Shown here in pieces: positions 1 through 5,641 of a stretch of 7,934 nt of DNA. Origin of the DNA: Acidobacteriota bacterium (GTDB lineage: Bacteria > Acidobacteriota > Blastocatellia > Pyrinomonadales > Pyrinomonadaceae); assembly GCA_963169175.1 (NCBI GenBank), contig CAUJFK010000015.1, positions 1-7,934 on the forward strand. The letters are read 5' to 3'. Positions within the stretch are counted from its first letter, which is position 1; each line of letters starts with the position of its first letter. Below the pieces are notes generated by a model, which was given only the letters and a program-made list of their open reading frames with translations, was not told the DNA's origin and did no database searches. The translations under genes and the position numbers were made by a program.

Positions 1-208
1 GCCCGCCGGTCGTGATAACTATGTCCGATCGCTTGATGGCGTCGCGAATAGTTTCTTCAAGCCGTTCTTCGTCATCACCGACGATCGTCTTGAGCTTTAA
101 CTCAACGCCCGCCTCATTCAGCTTTTGCGTAAACCAAAGGCTGTTGGTATCCATTCGTTCGGGCGTTAGAAGTTCGGAACCGACGGCAATTATTTCTGCG
201 GATAACAT
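1..208 (-). CDS. cinA: CinA-like protein, N-terminal MoCF-type domain (partial, 3' end outside the window)
   Basis: The first 69 residues of a leftward gene are present, starting at the ATG at 208 and cut by the window edge. The translation opens MLSAEIIAVGSELLTPER, continues through DTNSLWFTQKLNEAG and IVGDDEERL, and ends SDIVITTGG. This is the start of the molybdopterin-binding (MoCF/MogA-like) domain of the CinA/competence-damage family. In that family the domain carries ADP-ribose pyrophosphatase or nucleotide-binding activity and is often followed by an NMN deamidase (PncC) domain, which cannot be seen here. The GSELLTP wording replaces the commoner GDELL and reminds me of Acidobacteriota versions. 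No clear Shine-Dalgarno sequence precedes the ATG. Repeat copy 1A ends about 59 bases upstream. The family assignment is firm. The C-terminal make-up is unknown. Confidence 0.9.
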   Translation of the reverse strand, partial: MLSAEIIAVGSELLTPERMDTNSLWFTQKLNEAGVELKLKTIVGDDEERLEETIRDAIKRSDIVITTGG

Positions 209-267
209 AGATCGTTGAAGAGGTTGTGTTGATAATGAGTGATATTTCGGTACGGCGGATGCTGACC

Positions 268-399
268 CTTGTTCCTCTTATTCTGCATTTTCTTCATCTT
301 ATTCGGTGGTAAACAGTTACCAAGTACCGAATCTGATGAAACAAATCTGAATCTTGGAACAAGAACATCATATCCGAACTGTCTAAGGCCTTTGAGACA
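268..399 (-). repeat. Palindromic intergenic repeat, family 1, copy A
   Basis: This 132-base element fills most of the gap between the end of the asparaginase gene and the start of cinA. It aligns along its whole length with copy B at 1584-1717. The first 54 bases differ by only five substitutions and a one-base gap, and both copies share the 15-mer ggaacaagaacatca. An 8-base inverted repeat frames the core: cttgttcc at 268-275 and ggaacaag at 356-363. Inside is a hairpin with stems 293-298/335-340 and 301-307/326-332. An alternative inner stem tggtaa/ttacca (307-312/317-322) is also possible. Two near-identical 12-mers (272-283 and 293-304) repeat directly at a 21-base period. The strand is given as that of the downstream gene cinA. 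Confidence 0.82.
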
Positions 400-439
400 C
401 GGTCCCGTGACGTCTGGTCCGGCGACCTGGCGTACATTT

Positions 440-1528
440 CTATTTACCGTAGATCTCAACAACCGGCTTCCCTTCCTTATTGATATAGGCCCGATACATT
501 CCTTCTGAATTGAATGAAATGCCAATATTGCCAAACTTATCCATGGCAATCACACCGCCGTCGCCGCCGAGGCGCTGGAGCTTTCGTTTGATGACCAAAT
601 CGGCCGCCGCCTGAATGGTCAGGGCCCTATACTCCATCAGCGAACTGATATCACGTGCCACGCCTAAACGAATAAAATATTCGCCCCAGCCGGTTCCTGA
701 CACGCCGCACGTCTGATTATTGGCATACGTCCCGGCACCAATTATCGGAGCATCTCCGACACGGCCGTATTTCTTGCTCGTCATCCCGCCAGTCGATGTG
801 CCCGCCGCAAGATTGCCGTCCTTATCCAATGCAACCGCCCCCACCGTTCCAAATTTGTTATAGGGGAGTTCCGAAGCCTCCATCCGCGACACCGCTTTCG
901 GTTTCTCACTTTGGGCCTCAGGCTTTGGACTTTTGGCCTTTTCTTCCTTCAGTATCTGCTGCAGCGCATCCCAGCGCGGCTGTGTCCAGAAATATTTCGG
1001 ATCGACCAATTCTATCTTTTGTTCCGCCGCGAACTGCTCGGCCCCATCGCCGATCATCATCACGTGCGGGCTTTTTTCCATCACGGCGCGGGCAAGCGTG
1101 ATCGGGTTTTTTACCCTATGCACTCCAGCGACGGCGCCCGCCGCCAGCGTTTTGCCGTCCATGATCGAAGCGTCAAGTTCATTCTTGCCGTCGTGTGTGA
1201 AAACCGCTCCTTTTCCCGCGTTGAATAACGGCGAGTCTTCTAAAATGCGGATGGCGATCTCGACCGCATCCAGCGCCGGCTTCCCAGCCTGCAATGCCTT
1301 ATAGCCCGCAAGCACGGCCTCTTCCAATTTGTCGCGGTATGCCTTTTCCTGCTGCGGCGTGAGCGAGCCTTTTGCGATAACGCCCGCCCCGCCGTGGAGG
1401 ATAAACCCAAGCCGCGGATTCTGCGGCCCTTGAAGCTGAACTATCTCAGCCGGAGCCGGCTTTTGCGCCGGGGCGACGATCGGCAGTGCAGTTATGACAA
1501 GAAGGAGAATGACCAGGTAGTTTCTCAT
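440..1528 (-). CDS. Exported plant-type L-asparaginase / isoaspartyl peptidase (Ntn hydrolase, peptidase family T2)
   Basis: A 362-residue precursor of the N-terminal-nucleophile asparaginase family (E. coli IaaA type). The family hydrolyses L-asparagine and isoaspartyl dipeptides after self-cleavage into two subunits. Residues 1-22 form a Sec signal peptide (MRNYLVILLLVITALPIVAPAQ), so the enzyme should act outside the cytoplasm. Family motifs follow: LHGGAG (44-49), NAGKGAVF (103-110) and the autocleavage site FGTVGAVALD with Thr228 as the expected nucleophile. Next come TSTGG (244-248), RVGD (256-259, substrate-binding Arg and Asp) and SGTGWGE (277-283). A Lys/Pro/Glu-rich linker (about 193-219) precedes the cleavage site, as expected for the flexible end of the alpha chain. 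A GTG 13 codons upstream (1567) is possible. The ATG at 1528 is preferred because the signal peptide then begins properly. The exact substrate cannot be told from sequence. Confidence 0.93.
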   Translation of the reverse strand: MRNYLVILLLVITALPIVAPAQKPAPAEIVQLQGPQNPRLGFILHGGAGVIAKGSLTPQQEKAYRDKLEEAVLAGYKALQAGKPALDAVEIAIRILEDSPLFNAGKGAVFTHDGKNELDASIMDGKTLAAGAVAGVHRVKNPITLARAVMEKSPHVMMIGDGAEQFAAEQKIELVDPKYFWTQPRWDALQQILKEEKAKSPKPEAQSEKPKAVSRMEASELPYNKFGTVGAVALDKDGNLAAGTSTGGMTSKKYGRVGDAPIIGAGTYANNQTCGVSGTGWGEYFIRLGVARDISSLMEYRALTIQAAADLVIKRKLQRLGGDGGVIAMDKFGNIGISFNSEGMYRAYINKEGKPVVEIYGK

Positions 1529-1583
1529 AAAATATGTCCCGGAATTTATTTTTTTGCGGACTTTCACTTCGTGGACGCGGGAT

Positions 1584-1717
1584 CTTGTTCATCTTATTCG
1601 GTATTTTTCTTCATCTTATTCAGTGGTAAAGAGTTACCTACCATAGAAGAAGATGAAGGAGATCCGAATTTCGGAACAAGAACATCACACCAGCACTATC
1701 TTAGAGCTTTTCAGACA
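1584..1717 (-). repeat. Palindromic intergenic repeat, family 1, copy B
   Basis: The second full-length copy (134 bases) lies in the 249-base gap upstream of the asparaginase ATG and downstream of the CruF-Idi gene. It has the clearest fold of the three. Bases 1609-1628 pair in register with 1639-1658: cttcatctt/aagatgaag, then ttc/gaa, then tggta(a)/(t)tacca, with short symmetric mismatches between them. The framing inverted repeat is cttgttc (1584-1590) and gaacaag. The 12-mer ttcatcttattc occurs at 1588-1599 and again at 1610-1621. The element ends about 55 bases before the ATG, close to the 59 bases seen for copy A and cinA. The rest of the gap (1718-1777) is AT-rich with no gene seen. 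Confidence 0.83.
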
Positions 1718-1777
1718 TTTCCATTTATTAGCCAAACCTAGTGGCAATTGAAAAAACAAATGAAATTTCAAAACTGT

Positions 1778-3085
1778 CTAAGCCGCCGCCTTTAGTTCGG
1801 TGAAGCCTAACACCTTGCGCAGTACAGGACTCTTGGCCAACAGCAGGCCTTCCTCGACCGCCCAGGGCGAAAGCTGACACGCCGGATCAATTATCGAATC
1901 GAGAAAATCTTCCCATGCGATCCATTCAACCTCAGCGACCTCATGCGGGTTTATCGAAGGTTCCTGATCGGTAACGCCGACCAGCACCGGGCAGATCTCA
2001 TTCTCGACGACGCCGTCCTTTTCGGCCCGATAACGAAAGTGCGGAAGTGCCATGTGGAGTTCGATATTCCGCAGCCCAAGCTCGTACCCAAGCCTTCGGG
2101 CCGCCGCCTGCTCGGTCCGCTCGTTCAGCATCGTATGGCCGCAGCATGAGTTGGACCAAACACCCGGCCACGTAAGCTTGCCGAACGCCCTTCGCTGAAG
2201 CAGCATCTCGCCCTTCGAATTAAAGAGGAACACCGAAAAGGCCCTGTGCAGCTTTGTATCCGCGTTATGCGTTTCCGATTTCCGCGCCGTTGCAAGCGGG
2301 TTATTTTCCTCGTCCACAAGCACGACCATCTCATCGAAAGCGTAGTATGACCGCCTGTACCAAAGATACATGGCGATCGCACATCCACCGCCGATCGCGG
2401 CCGGAATACCAAGCCCGGCCACGGCCGCCAGTGCTGTCCAGAAAAAAATGATAAAGAACGCGCTCGATCCGATCTGTACCGGCGGCGGCAGCATTGGCCG
2501 AAAATGGCTGATAGTAAACTCGGTAATTAGTGAACCGATCGTTCCCACAACGACCCAACCCAGGAAATTCAAGGCAGGCACGCCGTAATAAACCCCTCCA
2601 CCCGTATAGCTCCAGAAACCCAGTGTGACCGCACCGGGGTCAAGTACCAGATCAAAGGCCAGAAGCAGGAATGTAGAGAACACGATGCGTCGCCGCCGCG
2701 AAACAAAAAGATCACGGGCCGCCGTGTACGAGCACAGCATCAACGGCGTCCACGCAAACGCGATCGTCCACGGAACAACGCCGAACAACCTATAGCCAAG
2801 ATGGCCCGAATACCCGATGTGTCCATATGGAAATCCGGTATATACGGCCAACGCCTCGGCAGCAAGAGCGTATAGGCCGAGGATCGCGACAAGTTTCACC
2901 GCGTCACGCCATCCGAGCCACAATTTCAACGCCCAAAATGACGGGACCGCAAAAAGCAGCACGTTTATCGACGACAATACATTCGCCCACTGCGGCATTT
3001 CGACCTTGGTCATAAAGACCGCGCCCGATGCCAGCAGTACCAGGACGACCGCCGTAAAAATGCTAATTCTGGAGGTTTTTAACAT
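1778..3085 (-). CDS. Fusion: CruF-like carotenoid membrane protein (DUF422) + type 1 isopentenyl-diphosphate delta-isomerase
   Basis: A 435-residue two-part protein. Residues 1-240 are a multi-pass membrane domain with hydrophobic segments near 8-25, 40-58, 62-83, 104-122, 135-150, 170-190 and 208-240. It carries DUF422/CruF signatures: TGFPYGHIGYS (83-93), FDLVLDPGAVTLGFW (144-158) and YYGVPALNFLGW (166-177). CruF enzymes hydrate the psi end of carotenoids. Residues 250-435 match Idi, which interconverts IPP and DMAPP. Visible there are ETHNADTKLHRAFS with metal-ligand His273 and His280, SNSCCGHT with catalytic Cys315 and ligand His317, a Nudix-like helix ending YELG (334-337), and VENEICP with Glu361 and Glu363. 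All key Idi residues are intact, so the isomerase half looks active and tethered to the cytoplasmic membrane. The ATG at 3085 is the first in frame. The exact carotenoid reaction is uncertain. Confidence 0.92.
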   Translation of the reverse strand: MLKTSRISIFTAVVLVLLASGAVFMTKVEMPQWANVLSSINVLLFAVPSFWALKLWLGWRDAVKLVAILGLYALAAEALAVYTGFPYGHIGYSGHLGYRLFGVVPWTIAFAWTPLMLCSYTAARDLFVSRRRRIVFSTFLLLAFDLVLDPGAVTLGFWSYTGGGVYYGVPALNFLGWVVVGTIGSLITEFTISHFRPMLPPPVQIGSSAFFIIFFWTALAAVAGLGIPAAIGGGCAIAMYLWYRRSYYAFDEMVVLVDEENNPLATARKSETHNADTKLHRAFSVFLFNSKGEMLLQRRAFGKLTWPGVWSNSCCGHTMLNERTEQAAARRLGYELGLRNIELHMALPHFRYRAEKDGVVENEICPVLVGVTDQEPSINPHEVAEVEWIAWEDFLDSIIDPACQLSPWAVEEGLLLAKSPVLRKVLGFTELKAAA

Positions 3086-3101
3086 CCTTGTAAGAGTATT
3101 G

Positions 3102-3196
3102 GCCGCGGATTTGCGCGAATGGCGCGGTTAAGATCGGAAGAAGGCCCCTAAAGATTCCTCCTTTTCCGATCCGCCCCATCCGCGAAAATCGGCGGC
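3102..3196. repeat. Palindromic intergenic repeat, family 2
   Basis: This element occupies nearly the whole 124-base gap between the udg stop and the cruF-idi ATG. The arms 3102-3127 and 3171-3196 are inverted copies that match at 22 of 26 positions; the left arm begins gccgcggatttgcgcgaatg. An inner stem gatcggaa (3132-3139) / ttccgatc (3164-3171) overlaps the right arm by one base. RNA from this region would form a long stable stem, which could stabilise the udg 3' end or reduce read-through into the fusion gene. There is no T-tract typical of an intrinsic terminator. Only one copy lies in the window, so calling it a repeat family rests on its resemblance to dispersed palindromes in comparable genomes. 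Confidence 0.65.
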
Positions 3197-3209
3197 AAAA
3201 ATTTCTTCC

Positions 3210-4247
3210 TCACTGACCCGTTGAGTTCAAATAATCCCGTACCATTTTCATATCCTCCCACGTCTCGCGCTTTTTGTGCGGGTCGCGGAGGAGGTATGCG
3301 GGATGGTATGTCGGCATTACTTTGACGCCGAAATAATCTTGAAACCTGCCGCGAACTTTTGTGATCCCATCCTTTGTATCGAGCAGATTGTGAAGCGCGG
3401 TGTTTCCCATCACGACGATCACCTTTGGCTTGATCACGGCTATCTCGCGGAGCAGGAACGGCCGGCATGTGTATGCTTCGGTCAGCGTCGGTGCCCGATT
3501 TCCCGGCGGACGACAGCGGTTGATGTTGCCTATCGCCACTTCCTCACGCGTCATCCCTATCGCCTCGATTATCTTGTTCAAAAGCTGCCCGGCCCGGCCA
3601 ACGAACGGCTCACCTTGTTTATCTTCATCCGCGCCGGGAGCCTCGCCGATGAACATTAGATCGGCGTTAAAGTTGCCAGTTGTTTGGACGATCTGCAAAC
3701 GTCCTTCGGACAACGGGCACCGCATGCAGTTGCCAATGTCGTTTCGGATGTCCACTATCGTCTCGGCCGAGTTGGACATGCCTTTCCCCAGATGACCAAA
3801 CATCGACGCCTCCGCCCTCATTTCTACAGCAGGAGCCGCCGTTTCGGCTGACCTGACCTCATCGTTCCCTGTCCTACCCATATTAATAGTTTCGGCTGGT
3901 GATCTGCGGTTCTTCAACGAAGGTAACGCAGCCAACCGTCGCCCCACTGGAGTCTCCGCATTGCTCGCGTTACCCTGTGGCTGTGCTTTAACTGGCTGGA
4001 CATTCGATATTCCCACAGACGCCGCAACAAAACTCCCCTCCTTGGAAAAGGAGGGGTGGCTGCCGGCGTCTTTGGCCGGCAGACGGGGTGGTTCGCTCGC
4101 CCTGCTGCCGTACGAAGCCCGCTTTACAGACGTTGCCGACATCTCCGGCAGCTCGACGCTTAACGCCTCAACCCCAAACTCCTGCAAATACAGAACGTGT
4201 TCCTTTACATCGGCTATTAGCTCAGCTATTTCCAGATCTCGCGGCAT
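3210..4247 (-). CDS. udg: Family 4 uracil-DNA glycosylase with a long N-terminal extension
   Basis: A 345-residue protein whose last 180 residues form an iron-sulfur uracil-DNA glycosylase. It removes uracil from DNA to start base-excision repair. All four cluster cysteines are visible: Cys174 and Cys177 (NCMRC), Cys245 (INRCRPP) and Cys261 (YTCRPF). GEAPGADED (201-209) is the uracil/catalytic motif, followed by PFVGRAGQLLN (214-224) and the HPAYLL motif (315-320). Residues 1-30 form a separate helical segment (EIAELIADVKEHVLYLQEFGVEALS). Residues about 35-165 are a low-complexity linker. Family 4 enzymes usually have about 200 residues, so this is long. Part of the excess, residues about 52-72, is encoded by a palindromic repeat (4033-4091). 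The ATG lies 26 bases inside the end of coaBC, suggesting coupled translation; no clear Shine-Dalgarno sequence is seen. Confidence 0.93.
   Translation of the reverse strand: MPRDLEIAELIADVKEHVLYLQEFGVEALSVELPEMSATSVKRASYGSRASEPPRLPAKDAGSHPSFSKEGSFVAASVGISNVQPVKAQPQGNASNAETPVGRRLAALPSLKNRRSPAETINMGRTGNDEVRSAETAAPAVEMRAEASMFGHLGKGMSNSAETIVDIRNDIGNCMRCPLSEGRLQIVQTTGNFNADLMFIGEAPGADEDKQGEPFVGRAGQLLNKIIEAIGMTREEVAIGNINRCRPPGNRAPTLTEAYTCRPFLLREIAVIKPKVIVVMGNTALHNLLDTKDGITKVRGRFQDYFGVKVMPTYHPAYLLRDPHKKRETWEDMKMVRDYLNSTGQ
4033..4091. repeat. Palindromic repeat, family 3, in frame within udg
   Basis: Two adjacent hairpins lie inside the udg coding region. The first is cccctcctt (4035-4043) / aaggagggg (4048-4056), a perfect 9-base stem on a 4-base loop. 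The second is ctgccggc (4060-4067) / gccggcag (4075-4082), a perfect 8-base stem on a 7-base loop. The heptamer ggggtgg occurs after each (4053-4059 and 4085-4091). This pattern is typical of mobile intergenic palindromes rather than of a coding sequence under protein constraint. It encodes udg residues about 52-72 (PPRLPAKDAGSHPSFSKEG) in the disordered linker, without a stop codon or frameshift. The outer limits are approximate. Confidence 0.7.
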
Positions 4248-5511
4248 TGGCAGGATTCGATTTACGCAAATTTACTATTTCATCCAATATCTTATCAGCC
4301 AGCGCACGCTTTGACATAAGTCCGAGAGCGGTCTCGCGTTGACGCGTCAATATGGTCGCGATATTCGTGTCCGTGTTGAATCCGGCGCCTTTCGCGGTGA
4401 TGTCGTTGGCAATGACCATATCCAAATTCTTTTTGGCCATTTTGCTCTTCGCAAATTCGATCACATCATTCGTCTCGGCAGCAAAGCCGATGACCATTTG
4501 TCCTTCGCGACGCCGCTTTGAAACTTCCGACAAAATATCCGGTGTCTTTTTCAACTCAAGCGAAATTCCGTCAATGCCTTCTTTTTTAATCTTCGCGTCC
4601 GCCACATTGGCCGGAGAATAATCCGCGACCGCCGCCGCGCCGATAAAGACGGTCGCATCCGCAACCTTTTCCATCACGGCGTCGAACATCTCTTGAGCCG
4701 AGATCGAGCGGATCAACTCAACTCCGTCAGGCGGCTCAACACTCGTCGATGCCGCAACTACGGTAACCCTCGCCCCGCGTTCCCGCGCCGCCACGGCAAC
4801 GGCAAACCCCATCTTCCCCGATGAATGATTAGAAATAAACCGGACCGGATCAATAGCCTCCCGCGTCCCGCCGACAGTGATGAGGATGTGTTCCTTCGTT
4901 AGATCATCTTTCAACGCAGAGACGCTGAGGCGCAAAGATGTCTCTCTACCGCCTCTGCGTCTCTGCGTCTCTGCGTCTAAAAGATTCAAAACCTGGGAAA
5001 CGATATTCTCAACATCTTCCAATTTCCCCGTTCCGACCGTCTTGCACGCAAGTTCTCCAGCAACCGGATCGACAAACCGCACACCGTCGGCACGCAATCG
5101 CTCGATGTTCCGCTGCGTCGCCGCCTGCTCCCACATCGTCACATTCATCGCCGGAGCGATCAGAACCGGAGCAGTCGAAGCCAGATATGTTGATGAAAGA
5201 AAATCGTCCGCGATCCCGTTAGCGAATTTTGAAATTATATTCGCCGTCGCCGGTACGATGAGCAGCAGGTCGATCTCTTGCGAAAAATTGATATGCGCGA
5301 TCGGATCAGGATTCGCCGGGTCGTAATCGTCCACGATCACATGCCTGTCCGTCAGCGCCCTAAAGGTAAGCGGCCGCACAAACTCCGTCGCATGCCGCGT
5401 CATCGCCACGCTAACTTCGCAGCCCGCCTTCTGCAGCAACCGCATCACCTCGATCGCCTTATAAGCCGCGATCCCGCCGGTTACGCCTAAACCAATATGC
5501 AACTTGGTCAT
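4222..5511 (-). CDS. coaBC: Bifunctional phosphopantothenoylcysteine decarboxylase / phosphopantothenate-cysteine ligase
   Basis: A 429-residue CoaBC (Dfp) protein, which carries out two successive steps from 4'-phosphopantothenate to 4'-phosphopantetheine in coenzyme A synthesis. The N-terminal flavin-dependent decarboxylase (1-178) shows GVTGGIAAYK (9-18), the active-site His73 (AHINFS), VPATANIISK (86-95), the PAMN motif (120-123) and Cys156 (GELAC). After Cys156 the usual CGxxGxGR reads CKTVGTGK. The C-terminal CTP-dependent ligase (about 205-415) shows TVGGTREAIDPVRFISNHSSGKMGFA, written here in parts: GGTREAIDPVR (214-224) and SNHSSGKMGF (227-236). Further on are AAAVADY (292-298), KIKK (307-310), GFAAET (342-347) and KKNLD (360-364). 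Residues about 179-200 between the domains are encoded by a palindromic repeat. The gene is first in the leftward block and its end overlaps udg. Confidence 0.96.
   Translation of the reverse strand: MTKLHIGLGVTGGIAAYKAIEVMRLLQKAGCEVSVAMTRHATEFVRPLTFRALTDRHVIVDDYDPANPDPIAHINFSQEIDLLLIVPATANIISKFANGIADDFLSSTYLASTAPVLIAPAMNVTMWEQAATQRNIERLRADGVRFVDPVAGELACKTVGTGKLEDVENIVSQVLNLLDAETQRRRGGRETSLRLSVSALKDDLTKEHILITVGGTREAIDPVRFISNHSSGKMGFAVAVAARERGARVTVVAASTSVEPPDGVELIRSISAQEMFDAVMEKVADATVFIGAAAVADYSPANVADAKIKKEGIDGISLELKKTPDILSEVSKRRREGQMVIGFAAETNDVIEFAKSKMAKKNLDMVIANDITAKGAGFNTDTNIATILTRQRETALGLMSKRALADKILDEIVNLRKSNPANAARSGNS
4914..4976. repeat. Palindromic repeat, family 4, in frame within coaBC
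   Basis: The arms 4914-4932 (acgcagagacgctgaggcg) and 4950-4968 pair at 18 of 19 positions around a 17-base spacer. The right arm runs on as three perfect head-to-tail copies of ctctgcgt (4953-4960, 4961-4968, 4969-4976). The sequence resembles the gcagagacgcagaggc palindromes scattered between genes in many environmental bacterial genomes (general recollection, not a search). Here it lies between the two CoaBC domains and is read in frame as AETQRRRGGRETSLRLSVSA. Because it is palindromic, the + strand encodes a similar peptide (AETLRRKDV...LRLCVSAS), which shows that the sequence is shaped by the repeat and not by the protein. Confidence 0.8.
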
Positions 5512-5575
5512 ACACTCAATCTTAGCTTAAATTGATTGTTGATTGCATCCGATCATTCAAAAAGGCAAATGAGGT

Positions 5576-5598
5576 AACCACATCAATAAGACGTGGTT
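5576..5598. promoter_or_regulatory. Small inverted repeat in the divergent coaBC / 5642 gene gap
   Basis: aaccac (5576-5581) and gtggtt (5593-5598) form a perfect 6-base inverted repeat around an 11-base spacer. It lies near the middle of the 130-base divergent region, which must hold the start signals for both coaBC and the rightward gene. It could be a regulator-binding site or a minor hairpin. No convincing -35/-10 pair was identified on either strand, and a 6-base match may be chance. Confidence 0.25.
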
Positions 5599-5641
5599 CT
5601 CCACATTCAAAAACAAAAGATCGCACTTAGAATTTGGAGTT

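Noticed and set aside
398..409. cacggtcccgtg small palindrome after the asparaginase gene as a terminator
   Set aside because: The stem has 5 bases on a 2-base loop with no T-run on either side, too weak to call.
3276..3795. Two overlapping + strand open frames of 127 and 131 residues
   Set aside because: They lie antisense to the catalytic domain of udg, whose cysteines and motifs are intact; no ribosome site or known motif supports them.
4953..4976. Three tandem 8-base units as a possible CRISPR or minisatellite
   Set aside because: There are no spacers, the units are too short, and they form part of one arm of the palindromic element.
4877..5326. 149-residue open frame on the + strand opposite coaBC
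   Set aside because: It is antisense to a firmly identified CoaBC. Its LRLCVSAS-like peptide is explained by the palindromic repeat reading similarly on both strands.
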